This document shows, piece by piece, positions 11,501-22,935 of a stretch of DNA of 64,000 bases. Origin of the DNA: Pisolithus tinctorius (Eukaryota > Basidiomycota > Agaricomycetes > Boletales > Pisolithaceae); assembly GCA_024663395.1 (NCBI GenBank), contig JANFAH010000018.1:868001-932000 (forward strand). The letters run 5' to 3'. Both the position numbers and the translations under genes were made by a program. The notes under the pieces are model-generated. The model was not told the DNA's origin. It was given only the letters and a program-made list of their open reading frames with translations, and did no database searches. The number at the start of each line of letters is the position of its first letter. Position 1 is the stretch's first letter.

Positions 11501-13772
11501 ATGAGTACATCACAATCTCGCCGAAATGATAGCCCTAGCCCACCTCTTCAACGAGGTAAGGCGTGTATCTCGTGTCGGTATGTGTCGATTACATGTCCCC
11601 TGTTTACTGGATCTGGATGAATAAGTGACCCTTGGCAGTCGTAGGAAAATGGTGAGCCCGTTCGCTCCCTGCAGCCTCGTTATTTCGCCCTAACAGTTGT
11701 CCGTCAGCGGTGTGATGGCCTTCGACCTACTTGCACCCAATGCCTGCGTGGTGACCGAGCCATAGACTGTGAATACACAGACGGCAGCCAGCGTTCCCGC
11801 ACTCTGGCACTGGAAGAGGATGTCGCCCGCTTACAAGCTAGGGTGAGGGAGCTAGAGGGATCCGAAACCACTACACCTTCTGTTACTCTGCACGATCCTT
11901 ATGGCCAGACGCGTCAGCCGACCACAGCGCATCACTCGTTATCTCCTGGTGCGAGTTTTTATAATGATGTACAGCCTTTTTCGGTCAATCTAACCTGGGC
12001 AAATGTGGTAGGATCTTCAGGCACAACTCGTCACGCCCTGACTATGATCCCGAGTCGTTTTCGGATTTGCAATACTTGTGAGCACTCTAAACGTCCTGAG
12101 AAATCGTTGCTCATTGGTTTCGTAATTCTACAGGATAGACACCCTCGCTCCATATGCATTAGATCTGGGTATATTCCTTTCTCTGCCGCGCCTTCGCGCA
12201 CAGCCCGGGAGCATCTCGCCAGCTTTGCGTAGCGCCTTGATACTATGTTCTTTCCACCTAACGCGGCCATCGGGTCCGGAGCAGGCCGTTTCAGCGGAGG
12301 CCCTTGTCTCACGTTTGCTACACACACTTGTCGACGCTCTTGTCGCCGCGAACCCGAGACTTGGTCCCCAGTTTTATATGCAAACTCTTCAAGCAGAAGT
12401 GCTTCTCGCCTATCACCTCCTACGCATGGGGAGAGTATCTACTGCTCAGAGTCATGCCAATGCAGCGATGTCGTTGGCTATCTGCCTCGGCCTTCATTTG
12501 AGCTCAGGGGATGCACCTCCCGCAGGTTTATTTGACTTCCTTGCTGCCTCCCTTCCTCGACTCCCTCGCCCTGGAGACGCAATCGAAGAGCAGGAGCGTG
12601 TGGATGCGTGGTGGACAATTCATTCCCTCGTGAAATCTGCAGAAACGATTCATGCCGGACCACCAGTCGTTAGCAGCACCGTCAACATCACTGCACCTTG
12701 GCCTGGCACAACGAGGGGAGATAATGTGTGTGTCCCTATATTTTCACTTTTCATTAACGTTAACAGTGCTTGTTGAATCTCACAGAGCGTCGCACCAGGT
12801 GGTGCACTACGGAATACGGTTACCCAATTTTTAGTTTCCCAGAATTTCGGGATCCAGGGGGAAACACCATTTGGCCTTCAAGCGAGAGCAAGCGTTCTCC
12901 TCGGGGAGGCACACTCGGCTGCTGCCGCCTATCATAGAGGTGAGCATAATCTGTTCAGATCGTAAGGTGGCCGTTGGCTTATCCGGGGCTGTGATTCAGA
13001 CCCATCGATCTCCCAGTCGAACGACTTTCGTAGTCGATTTGCTACACTGGATAATCTGATTCAGAACTTCTTCAATAGCGTTCTCCACCTCGCAACATCA
13101 TTCAGATCTTCCGGTAGTGGAGGCACCTACAATTCCCGACAGATTCTCCTCACTGTGAACCTCGCCGCTCTCGCTCAGATCACTCTTCACCGCCCGTTCG
13201 CGTCATCGCATACGCCGTCTAATAGAAGATGTGTGGACAGTGCCATTCGCGCAGTGCATGCCTTGAACGGACTGAACGATCTGAAGATTATGAATCCTAT
13301 TTGTGTGGTGAGTAAAGACGTGGTTGGCAGTCTACGATAAGTCGGTGACAAATCTTTGCGGTAGGCATCTTGGGGAGTATTCTTTTCCGCCCTTCAAAAT
13401 GAACTCCATCGTCTTCGTTCCCGGTCCCAGCAGCGTCATGGTCCGGTGTCTGCTGCTCAAGGTCCAAACGAAGTGGGTGAAGCCGACATCGTAAACGCGC
13501 TTCGCAGCCTCGCTTCGTTTTCGAGAGCGTTATCTGGCCAGTATCCCCTTCAGAGTAAGCTCGCCTTGGATGCTTTTCGCATAGCCTTGCTCACGAGTCT
13601 CTCAGTGACAATTCGCGCAAAATTGGAAGCAGATCTAATCCATCTAGACCAAGTGACCGTATCGGCCTTTCGATTTATAAAATTCCTTTTTCATCTTTCT
13701 CGCATTGCTTCCGGCTACTACGTAGTGCCTCTTTTCATGCTAGGTGCATACTTCGACATTGTTGATACCTGA
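11501..13772 (+). CDS. Zn2Cys6 fungal transcription factor
   Basis: The protein starts at the ATG at 11501 with a short Ser/Pro-rich leader. The binuclear zinc cluster follows, assembled across two introns as CISCRRRKMRCDGLRPTC then TQCLRGDRAIDC, giving CX2CX6CX6CX2CX8C. All six zinc ligands are present. A short heptad-like linker (LEEDVARLQARVRELEG) follows, typical of the Gal4-type dimerisation element. After further introns the fungal-specific middle homology region appears: DPESFSDLQYLIDTLAPYAL, then LHTLVDALVAANPRLG, LQAEVLLAYHLLRMGRVSTA and ERVDAWWTIHSL. The C-terminal end is less certain: the last open exon stops at 13770-13772, but splicing to another end is possible. No frameshift is needed. 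Target genes are unknown; the family often controls nitrogen, carbon or secondary-metabolite genes. Confidence 0.8.
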
Positions 13773-13933
13773 GGAGGCCCCCCCATACTACCTTACAGCT
13801 GATACCATCAGACTACTTTACCCTGCACAGATAATTTTTTGTAGTTGGTCCTGCCTAGAAATCACAGGTTGTTGTCCAGTATCGCAAAAGGGGATGAAGG
13901 TGGCGGTGCTAACATATGTTTGGTAAGGCAAGA

Positions 13934-15306
13934 CTAGTCCAACACCACCCAATCAGATGACGCACAGTTGGGTGAGTACACCGCTCGCAGGCTGCGCAGG
14001 TTCACTTGCGCGCCATCCTCCGTCTTTATCGAAATCGGAGTGGCAGTCGGGACGAATGTTTTTGCGCCAGTGTTGAGCCCCTTATTCAGCATGGTGGGAG
14101 ACAACGCAGAAAGCTGTTCATCTTCCACGTGCAACGTGTGAACGTAAGGAGCCAGCTCCTTCCATGAGTCTTCATCGAGAAGGACCCTAGTTGAATCGAC
14201 GGATCCATCCTCGCGATAGAATGTTGCAGAAGCCACTCGCACGCTGTCAGGGAGATTCATGGATGTTTTAATCATGCTAATAACAGCCTGCCAGCAATAA
14301 TAGGAGGAAATAAAGTCGATTAGAACCACCGAGGATCAAGGACGTGTTCTTTGCAACGCACTCGAAGAGGCAATCTAGCAAGTAGTGTCCTGCCGAAGGC
14401 CTTGGTGACAGGCGATCTCGAGGAGCCGGTGAATTCTACCATGAGAGGGTAGGCCCTGGGAAGGGCAGATACGAGGCGAAGTGCTTCGATGCATTGTGCT
14501 ATGCCCGACGCAAGCTCGTTTGGAGACGACGCCAGCTGAGAGAGTATTCTCTGTTGTGCACCGCGGCTCATAATGTCGACGATATCGATCGGTTGGATCT
14601 ATAACATGATCAGTCGTATTTGCAGGACACCACCGGACGCGCTATGCCCACCTCACCAGCTGGCCGGTCGGGAGAATGCTCTTTAGAGAGAAGCGGTTCG
14701 TGGATTGGAGGGGATGAGCGAGATTCTTCCATGCTTCGCCGTCAGTTGAAATAGGTGCGGATGAATTGCGGCGTGTACGTGACAAATAGTTTGGGCGTCT
14801 ATAATACCGATAAGGGCCAGTAGCTAACGGCAACAGCAGGGCTATGCCGCGAGGCAGTCATGCGATACGAAATGAACGGTGTAAAGGTCATACTTGGAAA
14901 GGGAGCAGACGCGAGGTACTGGCACGTTTCGAGTAAGGTGGAGTTATCTTCATGATGGAGCCAGATAACCTTGCTGTGGTTAGATCTTAGATGCAGAGAC
15001 GCTGTGTAATTACTTCCAAAAGGACTGACTCCGATGATGGATAGCCCAACCCAGCGACTGCATGATATGCTGCGGGTGAGGGCATGTTCCGAAAAGCAAC
15101 CACGACTCATCTCTCGTAATCTTTATGCCTCCTGTACGTGTGGGAGTGGTGTTCATTTGATGGGTTAGAGTTAGACGCTCTCGACGGGTTTGTTGGACGG
15201 ACTTCATTGAGACCAACTCACTCGGCTGCATCAGCATCATGATACATATAGTGTCTGAGGATTCTAGTGCAGCTGCTGATACTGTCGCGAGCTGCAGTGG
15301 CCCCAT
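13934..15306 (-). CDS. Unidentified multi-exon gene
   Basis: Several minus-strand open segments with coding-like composition follow each other. 15010-15306 starts with an ATG (MGPLQLATVSAAALESSD). Next come about 14640-14830 (PYRYYRRPNYLSRTRRNSSA, then STDGEAWKNLAHPLQS) and 14320-14571 (LASGIAQCIEALRLVSALPR, then VTKAFGRTLLARLPLRV). The last is 13934-14329 (VRVASATFYREDGSVDSTRV, ending SSDWVVLD). I could not fix all splice sites, nor prove that the 15.0-15.3 kb piece belongs to the same gene. No domain is recognised. The gene is convergent with the transcription factor, with stops about 160 bases apart. The basic, Arg/Tyr-rich region would suit a mitochondrial or nucleic-acid-binding protein, but that is only a guess. 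Confidence 0.4.
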
Positions 15307-15504
15307 TTCACTTCAACGTGGCGGTATCAGCAGCTGTTGGGCTCTGTAGTGTGGGATTAACCGGGTTGCCAGTAGTGTGGCTAGTGACTTTGCTCTGGTT
15401 TGGCTTTACCTATAGGGTGCCATGATCAAAGGCAATACTTATCTGCCAGCACCCCGACAGTGTCGCATCCAGCGGTGTCTATACCCACCAAGATCCACCC
15501 CTGG

Positions 15505-17541
15505 ATGGCCAACGAGAAACGTACTACCATCGACTTTGTGAATGATGTTAGACTCGGAAAGGAACAAACGATTGCTTTCACCGGCATCGATGTCTTACCT
15601 GAGAGGAACCCTACGCTCAGCACCCTCGCTGTTCTGACCTTTGTGCGGACTGCATTTGCTATCCTAGAGAAATCCGAAGACTCGTGGGCTGCCATTCCCC
15701 AACTAGCCACCCGCCAGACTATCGACGTGGGTAATATATCTTGCCTCACCGGGCCGAATTGACCAGTAATCGCGACTCACCTTTGCTCTGGATAACAGGA
15801 ACCCCTGGCTATCTGCCGGCGATGGCGCGATCACCTTCACCTCGACGCCTTCGAAGACATATTCCATGTACCCATATTCGAAAGGTCGTTCAGGCAGGTA
15901 ACCACTAAGTTCGGACGACCCAATGCCATGTACTTTCGTGAAGCGCTGCAGTGAGTCAGAGATCACCCGTGGATTACATTTGAGGATATGGATACGTGTT
16001 ACAGGGACATGTTGTCCATCAAGTCATCCGTTGCTTTCGTCACTGTTCGCGCTCCGGAGTGCATGGTGTGCTTGAAAATCTTTGATTCCGAGGGCGATGT
16101 GTTTGTTATCTTCAGTCCTCGTCCTGCACCCGGCCAAAGTGGATTGGGCATAACATTCAGCAAGTCGGTCGAGCTAATCGTGCATCGCCTTTGTAACATC
16201 ATGCCCATGGAAAGAGGCGGAACTCCCGGCGGCAGCCTCAACTGGCAAGCGCGACTTCTGTCGAACTGCACTAGCTATATATTCGTACCTCGGCCATCCG
16301 TCGACGTCGATGATGTTCTGGAGGAGTCCATCGCGTACTCTAGCTTGTCCCTCCTCAAGATGCAAGCCACGCGTGCAGACTTGCAGCGCCAAAAGCACGC
16401 TCTCGTTAAAAGGAATCAAGATCTGGAGAAAAAGGTGGAAGATCTTCAACGGAGGTTGCAGAAAGAAAAGGATGGTAGGCGAGATTCAAGGAACCGCGTC
16501 CCGCTCCCCGAGCCGTCAGCAGAGAAGCTGCTTGGCTGTCTAATCGCAATAAAGACCATCATTCACCTGCTCAACAAGACGACTCTGACTCCGACGATTT
16601 CATCATTCCACCAGACGATGATGACCCCGATCTCAAACTCGTACTTGAACTTCAACGAACTTTTGACGACGAAAATCGCGAACTGACTTCACAGAGGGAT
16701 GCCCTCCTGAAAACTGCTCAACGTCACTACCATTGCGAGATCTGTCTCGACGATTTCCCCGAAGACGATGTCGTTCATATCGACAAATGCGAGCACAAAA
16801 TATGCAGAGATTGTGCTCGGAACCACGTGGGCACAAAGATTAACGAACATCGCTTCCCCGTCCTTTGTCCAGTCTGCACGGCAGATCCACGGAATCGTGA
16901 TCCTGGCAGTATGTCCTAACCATTTGTCTTGTGTATCGACTGATATCCTATGACTACCTCTAGCAATAAGTGGATTCCTAGTTCAGCTTCTGGGTGTCTC
17001 AGAGGAACAGTACAAACATGGGTTGAGATGGAAATGGCTCAATTTTCTGTGTTGATTAACTGTCGCAAGTGAGGTTTTTCATATTGGCTCACCGTAGCAC
17101 GTTGCCTTACCAACCGTCATCGTGGCAGATGCAACCAGTCCGCTTTCGTTGACAGAGCAGACGTCTTAGCGTCTGACCGCATGCAATGCCCTGTGCCACG
17201 CTGTGGCCACGTGTGGTGCAAAAAATGTCAGCAGACCATAGAAAACAACGATGTGGAACATTCGTGTGATGGGTCAAAGGAGTTCGAAAACCTCGTAAAG
17301 CAACAACAATGGAAATATTGCCCAAGTACGACCGTTTCTCCGCTCGCATACCACTTCGGTCTCGTGACACTTCATTTTGACAGGCTGTAAAACCCCTATC
17401 GAGAAGCAATTTGGGTGTAACCATTTATCGGTGTGTTTCCACGAACATGTTCCGTTGGCAGGCTCATTCACCAAATATCAGTGCATTGTACCCGGGTGCA
17501 ATACCCACTTCTGCTATGCATGTGGAGCCACTATCAATTAG
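15505..17541 (+). CDS. RBR-type RING E3 ubiquitin ligase-like protein (copy A)
   Basis: RBR ligases take ubiquitin from an E2 on RING1 to a catalytic cysteine in the last domain (Rcat) and then to substrate. The N-terminal part (MANEKRTTIDFVNDVRLGKE, EPLAICRRWRDHLHLDAFED) is specific to this pair of genes. A coiled coil follows (LQRQKHALVKRNQDLEKKVE) and an acidic stretch. RING1 is CEICLDDFPEDDVVHIDKCE with KICRDCARNHV and CPVC. The IBR region includes CNRSAF, QCPVPRCGHVWCKKCQQ and HSCDG. Rcat is CPSCKTPIEKQFGCNHLS then CIVPGCNTHFCYACG; the GC-NH cysteine that is catalytic in Parkin-type ligases is present. A stop (17539-17541) ends the frame right after CYACGATIN. A family-like tail (IRTAIPSEIMAGKAEHFRTC) resumes one base out of frame to 17608, so one extra base near 17536 would explain it. 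RING, IBR and Rcat stay complete. Confidence 0.72.
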
Positions 17542-17896
17542 GACGGCGATTCCAAGTGAGATTATGGCCGGAAAGGCCGAGCACTTTCGCACATGTCGTC
17601 TCCACTGAGTTGGTAACTGTATCCTACGTCATTTTCAATTGTATAACTATGCCCTTGCTTGAACTCATTGATGGCTGGAATTTGTTTACCGTTCATTACC
17701 TTCACTTGAGACGTGTTGATGGCTTCGCGCCTCGAGGCCGACGGGGAACCTTTACCACTTGAGGCTGTGTCTTGCTGTAGAGGAGCTGCAGCTTTGGTGG
17801 ACAAGTGTGTTCCAATTGCCCTGTTCCACCTAGCCACGCTACAGTCACACGCTTCCTTCCGCCGCCAGTTGCTACACTTCTTGGACACCTTGCAAC

Positions 17897-19967
17897 ATGT
17901 CTTCGGGCGCCTGCGCATCTTGCATTCGTATTCCATGCAAGCCGTTAGTTCCAAGGTACTTCGTAACAGCGGTTTCGTCAACGACGTTCTTTCAGAAAAG
18001 AGCGGATCGTCCCCTTTGCCAACAACATATGGGGTCCTGTTGGGAGAGACGCAACTGCTCGGGCACTCCTCGCGCTAAACTCGTCAGATTGGTCTTCCAA
18101 CAGGAGAAAACGAGCCAAGGGTGGTATTGACACATTTGTCGGGAGCATCGCAGAACCTACCTTTGTCAAGGTAGGTGGTCCCTCGCTCAACGGCTTTGAC
18201 TAGCATTCGCTGAGCCCATCCTTTCAGGACCTGGCCTCGATTTGTGACCAGTGGGCAGGCGACGGACAGCTTGACGTCACAGAATTGTGTCATCTACCCG
18301 TTTTCAAAGGCAACTTCAAACTCGACAGGACAAAATATGGACCGCCAAGTGTCATGCAGCTCAAACTAGCTCTTCGGTAGGGCAAATATCCCGCTATTGG
18401 GAAGTGACATTTTATGACTTCTGAATGTGTTGAGAGCAGGGAAATGCAAAGCCATAGGTCCCCCAATGGCGATGATCGTCAGCCGCGCAGCAAGCGTTAC
18501 ACTGTGCATGAAGATACCTGTTTGGACGACCAACATCTTCATCGTCCTAGACCTTCGACCAGACCAGAGCCCGGTTTCTGAGCTTAGCCTCGTCGTGAAT
18601 ACGTCCCTGGACGAGACGGCCGGGCGTATGTCTGGGATTTTGCCCATAGACAACCGCCTCCTCTCGCGTGACATCAAGTGGCAGGCGCAACTGACGGCCA
18701 GTTGCGCCATTCATACGTTCTCGCCCATCACATGCGCAAATGAAGGAAGGTCAGCTGTTGCGGATAGCATAGCATTGTTGAGGTCGTGGGTAGAGGCAGC
18801 GAACTCCAGTCACGAAGTCGAACTATCTTCCTCGGCTCGGAATCCCCCGCACGGCAAGAGGCCGGGCGACCAAGTACACCAAACAAGCGAAGGACGGTCG
18901 ACAACCAAGCAGAGGCAGGTCCTTCACGATTACTTCCTAGTCCTCAGTCGTTCCTCACTCGCGCAACGAGCTTCACACCATACGAGCAAACGAAGAGACA
19001 TGCCCGAATATTCTTCTTGGATAATCTTTCGGATACTTCGCTTACGGAAATTCCTGACTCGGACTCAGAAAGCGAAGAGGACGAAGAAGACGAAGAATTT
19101 GAGTGCGGGATATGTTTTGAGCCAGTTCCAGTGGGCCTAGGCATCCATCTTGACCCATGTCAGCATGCGGTCTGCGGATCCTGTATCACGGGACACGTTT
19201 GCGCCAAAATTAGTGAACGCCGATTCCCTGTATTTTGTCCCTTGTGCATGGCGGACCCGGAAAACGTAAACCCCTCGAGTACGTTTCTTAGTCGCAGCTG
19301 GGACCACTTGACAGAGTTCTTGGTAGCGGTTCCCGACACCATAGTCCAACGCTTGGAATTGACAGATGAAGAGCATAAAATCTGGGCAGAGTTGGAAATG
19401 GCTCAGTTTGCTGTTCAAATACAGTGCCACAAGTGAGGAACCTTACAACGAGTAATGATATAGTGCTGAAATAGTTTGTTCCGCAGGTGTCGCCGGTCGG
19501 CATTTGTAGACAAGACGACCATGACAGCGTGGACCAGATAAAGTGCCCATTTTCGGATTGCAGCCACACCTGGTGCAAGAACTGCCAACAGGCGATCTTG
19601 TCTGATGGACCAAGCATTCGTGCGACGGTTCATCAGAGTTCAAGCATCTTGTTAAGCAAATGGGGTGGAGACACTGTCCGAGTATGTGGGGGGTTTCTCT
19701 TCCACGGCGATGGGCTAACGGTTTCGACGTGCAGATTGTTAAAGCTGCCGTTCAAAAAATGGGAGGGTGCAACCATATGACTGTAAGTGGAATCTTTAGC
19801 TTTCCTGGTACAATATCTGACGATAGGACGTACCGTATGTCCAGTGTGCGACGCCGGGGTGCAACTCGCACTTCTGTTATAAATGTGGCAAACAAATCGC
19901 AAAATCTCCCATTCAGATGGTCGTTTCGTCTGCTGTTACTGCGCATTATCGTCATTGCACGATGTAA
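17897..19967 (+). pseudogene. RBR-type RING E3 ligase-like gene, copy B, broken by indels
   Basis: This is a tandem paralogue of the gene at 15505-17541 with the same exon plan. The ATG at 17897 (MSSGACASCIRIPC) splices to RKERIVPFANNIWGPVGRD and then to DLASICDQWAGDGQLDVTEL, the counterpart of EPLAICRRWRDHLHLDAFED in copy A. RING1 (ECGICFEPVPVGLGIHLDPC, with CGSC and CPLC) is open. In the IBR and Rcat domains the frame changes three times relative to copy A. One base is missing before IKCPFSDCSHTWCKNCQQ (about 19535), another before HSCDGSSEFKHLVKQ (about 19617), and there is one extra T near 19740 before AAVQKMGGCNHMT. The last exon is clean: CATPGCNSHFCYKCGKQIAK, ending HYRHCTM. No intron fits these shifts. 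Sequencing error could cause one of them, hardly all three, so decay is the better reading. Confidence 0.68.
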
Positions 19968-20652
19968 TAATTTTGCAAGAATGCACCACAGCATCGTACA
20001 TTAACGTTCTGAACGCAAAGAGATAAGCATTGATCGGTCGGGACTTCCACGGATTTTTATTAGCACCGCTGGACTGGACATGTCATGTAAAAAGCATATT
20101 TTAAAGAGCAGTTGTATTTGACGTAACTTACATGAAATCTAGTGACTGGAGCAGAGATGCTTGCTGCGGAGGAATGGCAAAAGGCACTGCTCTAGATAGT
20201 CAGGAGTGCAGTATTGGCGAGGATGAAAGCTGCCTATTGGTGAAGTGTTGCACGGGCGGTTGTCGAAGCCTACCTTACCTAGCCAACACAGTGAGAAGTG
20301 CTGAGTTTGCTACGCCTAGGATGTGTGCTGCACAAGACGTGTGTCCCAACATGAAGTGCTTGTAGATTGCAACCACACCCTTAGCCCAGTCCCAGAATAT
20401 CCCAGCATTCTTGCGTACTGCAACAGATTTTGAATACCTTCAGAACCAGTGTATCCAGCGTAGCGGCTTCTCATCAAAAGTGACAACGCGGTCTTCTGAG
20501 CCAATCCATGGGTCGGTGGCTGTGATCCTTTATTTGTCTTTGTTTGGTGCTGGCCACGTCTGTCCTAAAGTGTGAACTTGCAAGTTTCTCCGAAGTCTCA
20601 TCGCTCTCTTCTTAGTACGACTCAGCCCCTCCTTGGCCAGAGTCTGGTAACA
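19968..20652. other. Intergenic, SEC61 promoter region
   Basis: No supported gene. A 77-codon cysteine-rich frame at 20132-20365 (+) has an ATG but no signal peptide and no homologue that I recognise, so I do not call it. The stretch just before 20653 must hold the SEC61 promoter. Confidence 0.4.
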
Positions 20653-22476
20653 ATGAGTGGGTGTAAGTATCGAGACCACGGCATTCAAAGAGGATTGGCC
20701 TTTCTAACCTACCGCGCACAGTTCGGTTTTTGAACCTAGTCCGACCATTCCTTCCCTTGCTTCCTGAGGTTTCTTCACCAGACCGAAAGGTACGTGAACA
20801 CCAACATTTTTTCACGACGCCGAAATATATCGTTCCATTTTCAAGGTTCCTTTCAACCAAAAAACTGTTATGGACCGCAGTCACCCTCCTCATTTTCCTG
20901 GTCTGCTCACAAGTTCCTCTCTATGGAATTATGTCTTCGGACTCCTCTGACCCGCTCTACTGGATGCGTGTCATCCTCGCGTCGAACCGCGGTACTCTCA
21001 TGGAACTTGGTATCAGTCCAATCGTCACGAGTGGAATGATTATGCAACTTCTTGCCGGTGCAAATTTGATCGAAGTGGATTTCAGCTTGAAGGAAGACCG
21101 CGCTCTCTTTGGCGCTGCCCAAAAACGTCAGTCCTCTGTTTCCCTTCGAAAAAGTTGCACCCTCATAATATTTTATCACTGCAGTTTTCGCGCTCATCAT
21201 ATCGCTTGGTCAGGCGACAGTTTATGTCCTGACTGGTTTATATGGACAACCGAAAGATCTGGGTGCTGGTGTTTGTCTCTTACTGGTCATCCAGCTAGTG
21301 GTCGCTGCTCTCATCGTCATCCTCCTCGACGAATTGTTGCAAAAGGGTTACGGCCTCGGGTCTGGAATCTCCCTCTTCATTGCCACAAACGTTTGTGAGT
21401 CGATCATCTGGAAGGCCTTCTCTCCTACAACAGTCAACACCGGTCGTGGTCCTGAGTTCGAGGGTGCTGTTGTTGCGCTCTTCCACCTTCTCTTCACTTG
21501 GAACGACAAAGGGCGCGCCCTTCGTGAAGCGTTCTGGCGTGACCGCCTACCGAACGTCATGAACCTGCTCGCAACTGCTGTCGTTTTTGCAGCTGTCATC
21601 TACCTGCAAGGCTTCCGCATCGAGATACCCGTGAAGAGCAACCGTTTCCGTGGTCAAAGAGGCGCTTACCCCGTCAAGCTCTTTTACACCTCGAACATGC
21701 CGATCATGCTTCAATCCGCCCTTACATCGAACGTATTCATTATTTCCCAAATGCTTGCGACCCGCTTCCCATCAAACTTCCTTGTTAAACTACTTGGAGT
21801 CTGGGAGGTACGTCTTGATAAATGTGCTTTACTTACAGAGTTCAACAACTTTGCGTCTACAGCCTTTGGAGGATTCGCCGCAACTCCGCGCCGTTAGTGG
21901 TATTGCTTATTACATATCGCCACCTCATACCATCAAGGAGGCTCTCCTCGACCCTATCCATACATTGCTTTATATTGCATTCGTGGTGACTGCTTGCGCA
22001 CTCTTCTCCAAGACTTGGATCGAGGTCTCCGGAAGTGGTCCCCGGGAAGTTGCCAAGCAGCTCAAGGATCAGCAGATGGTGCGCACCGCATGGCCGTCCT
22101 TTGCTGGCCAACGATGATTCTTAACGGCTTGACAGGTTATGGCTGGTCACCGTGAAGGTTCCATGTATAAGGAACTCAAGCGCGTTATCCCGACTGCTGC
22201 TGCTTTTGGCGGTGCTATCCTTGGCTTGCTTTCCGTCGCAGCGGATCTTATGGGTGCCATTGGTAGTGGAACCGGGATTCTCATGGCCGTAACGATTATC
22301 TACAGCTGTGCGTCTTTTCCTTCGGGTTCTTCGTTGCTACCTCCTGACCTAACACCTGCGGTACAGATTGGGAGATAGGTATGCGGGAATCAGTCGGACC
22401 CGAGGTAGCCGGTGTACTCGGAGACCTTATTAAAAGCACGCTTACCTATTCACGCTTCGACTGCAAGTCGGGGTGA
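20653..22476 (+). CDS. SEC61: Sec61 alpha, ER protein translocation channel
   Basis: Sec61 alpha forms the polytopic pore of the ER translocon with the beta and gamma subunits. The first exon is only ATG AGT GGG T (20653-20662); it joins exon 2 at 20722 to give [20 protein letters not shown], the expected N-terminus. Family blocks follow: [150 protein letters not shown] and [20 protein letters not shown]. The end reads [18 protein letters not shown], then a tail [16 protein letters not shown] that is longer than I would expect from other fungi. All ten transmembrane segments can be traced and no break is needed. It is a single-copy housekeeping gene in a region of gene-family expansions. Confidence 0.92.
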
Positions 22477-22935
22477 ATGACAACGGTTCCACACGACGCT
22501 TGTATGGATATCCCTGTGCAGAGGGGTCAGAGTAATACCTCATGATGATGGAGGCTGGTACAGTGTAGAGACGCCACTATTGGAAAGAAAGACTCGATTA
22601 ATTTATGACGGTTTCGCCTTTACTGCGCTTGGCTTGATTAGCATGACTCTTCTTTGATCACTCTGATGCATGTTTCGAAAGTAGCCGCGGTTTTTGCAAT
22701 ATTGTGGGTTTGTCGGATCGTGCTTGAGACTCCCATAACCGGGTGTCGGACTCGAGGCCGCGTACAGTAGGCTTTCGGTTGGCCTGGCGATTTCCACCCC
22801 AACGGAATCACATTGATGCTAGTCTCCCAAACTGGTAACCAAGTTTGGCGTCCTATGCAAAAAACATGGAAGAACGAATTCGTAAGTATACATACACGAT
22901 TTCCAGCCGAGTCCAGCTCGATGGGTGAACGAAGT
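22477..22935. other. Convergent intergenic region
   Basis: This lies between the 3' ends of SEC61 (+) and the esterase (-). It probably holds both 3' UTRs. No gene or repeat seen. Confidence 0.4.

Noticed and set aside
17562..17981. 139-codon minus-strand frame with several cysteines
   Set aside because: It overlaps the start of the second RBR gene on the other strand and has no recognisable zinc motif spacing.
20132..20365. 77-codon Cys-rich open frame, possible small effector
   Set aside because: It has ten cysteines but no signal peptide, no paralogue and no partner exon; it sits in the SEC61 upstream region.
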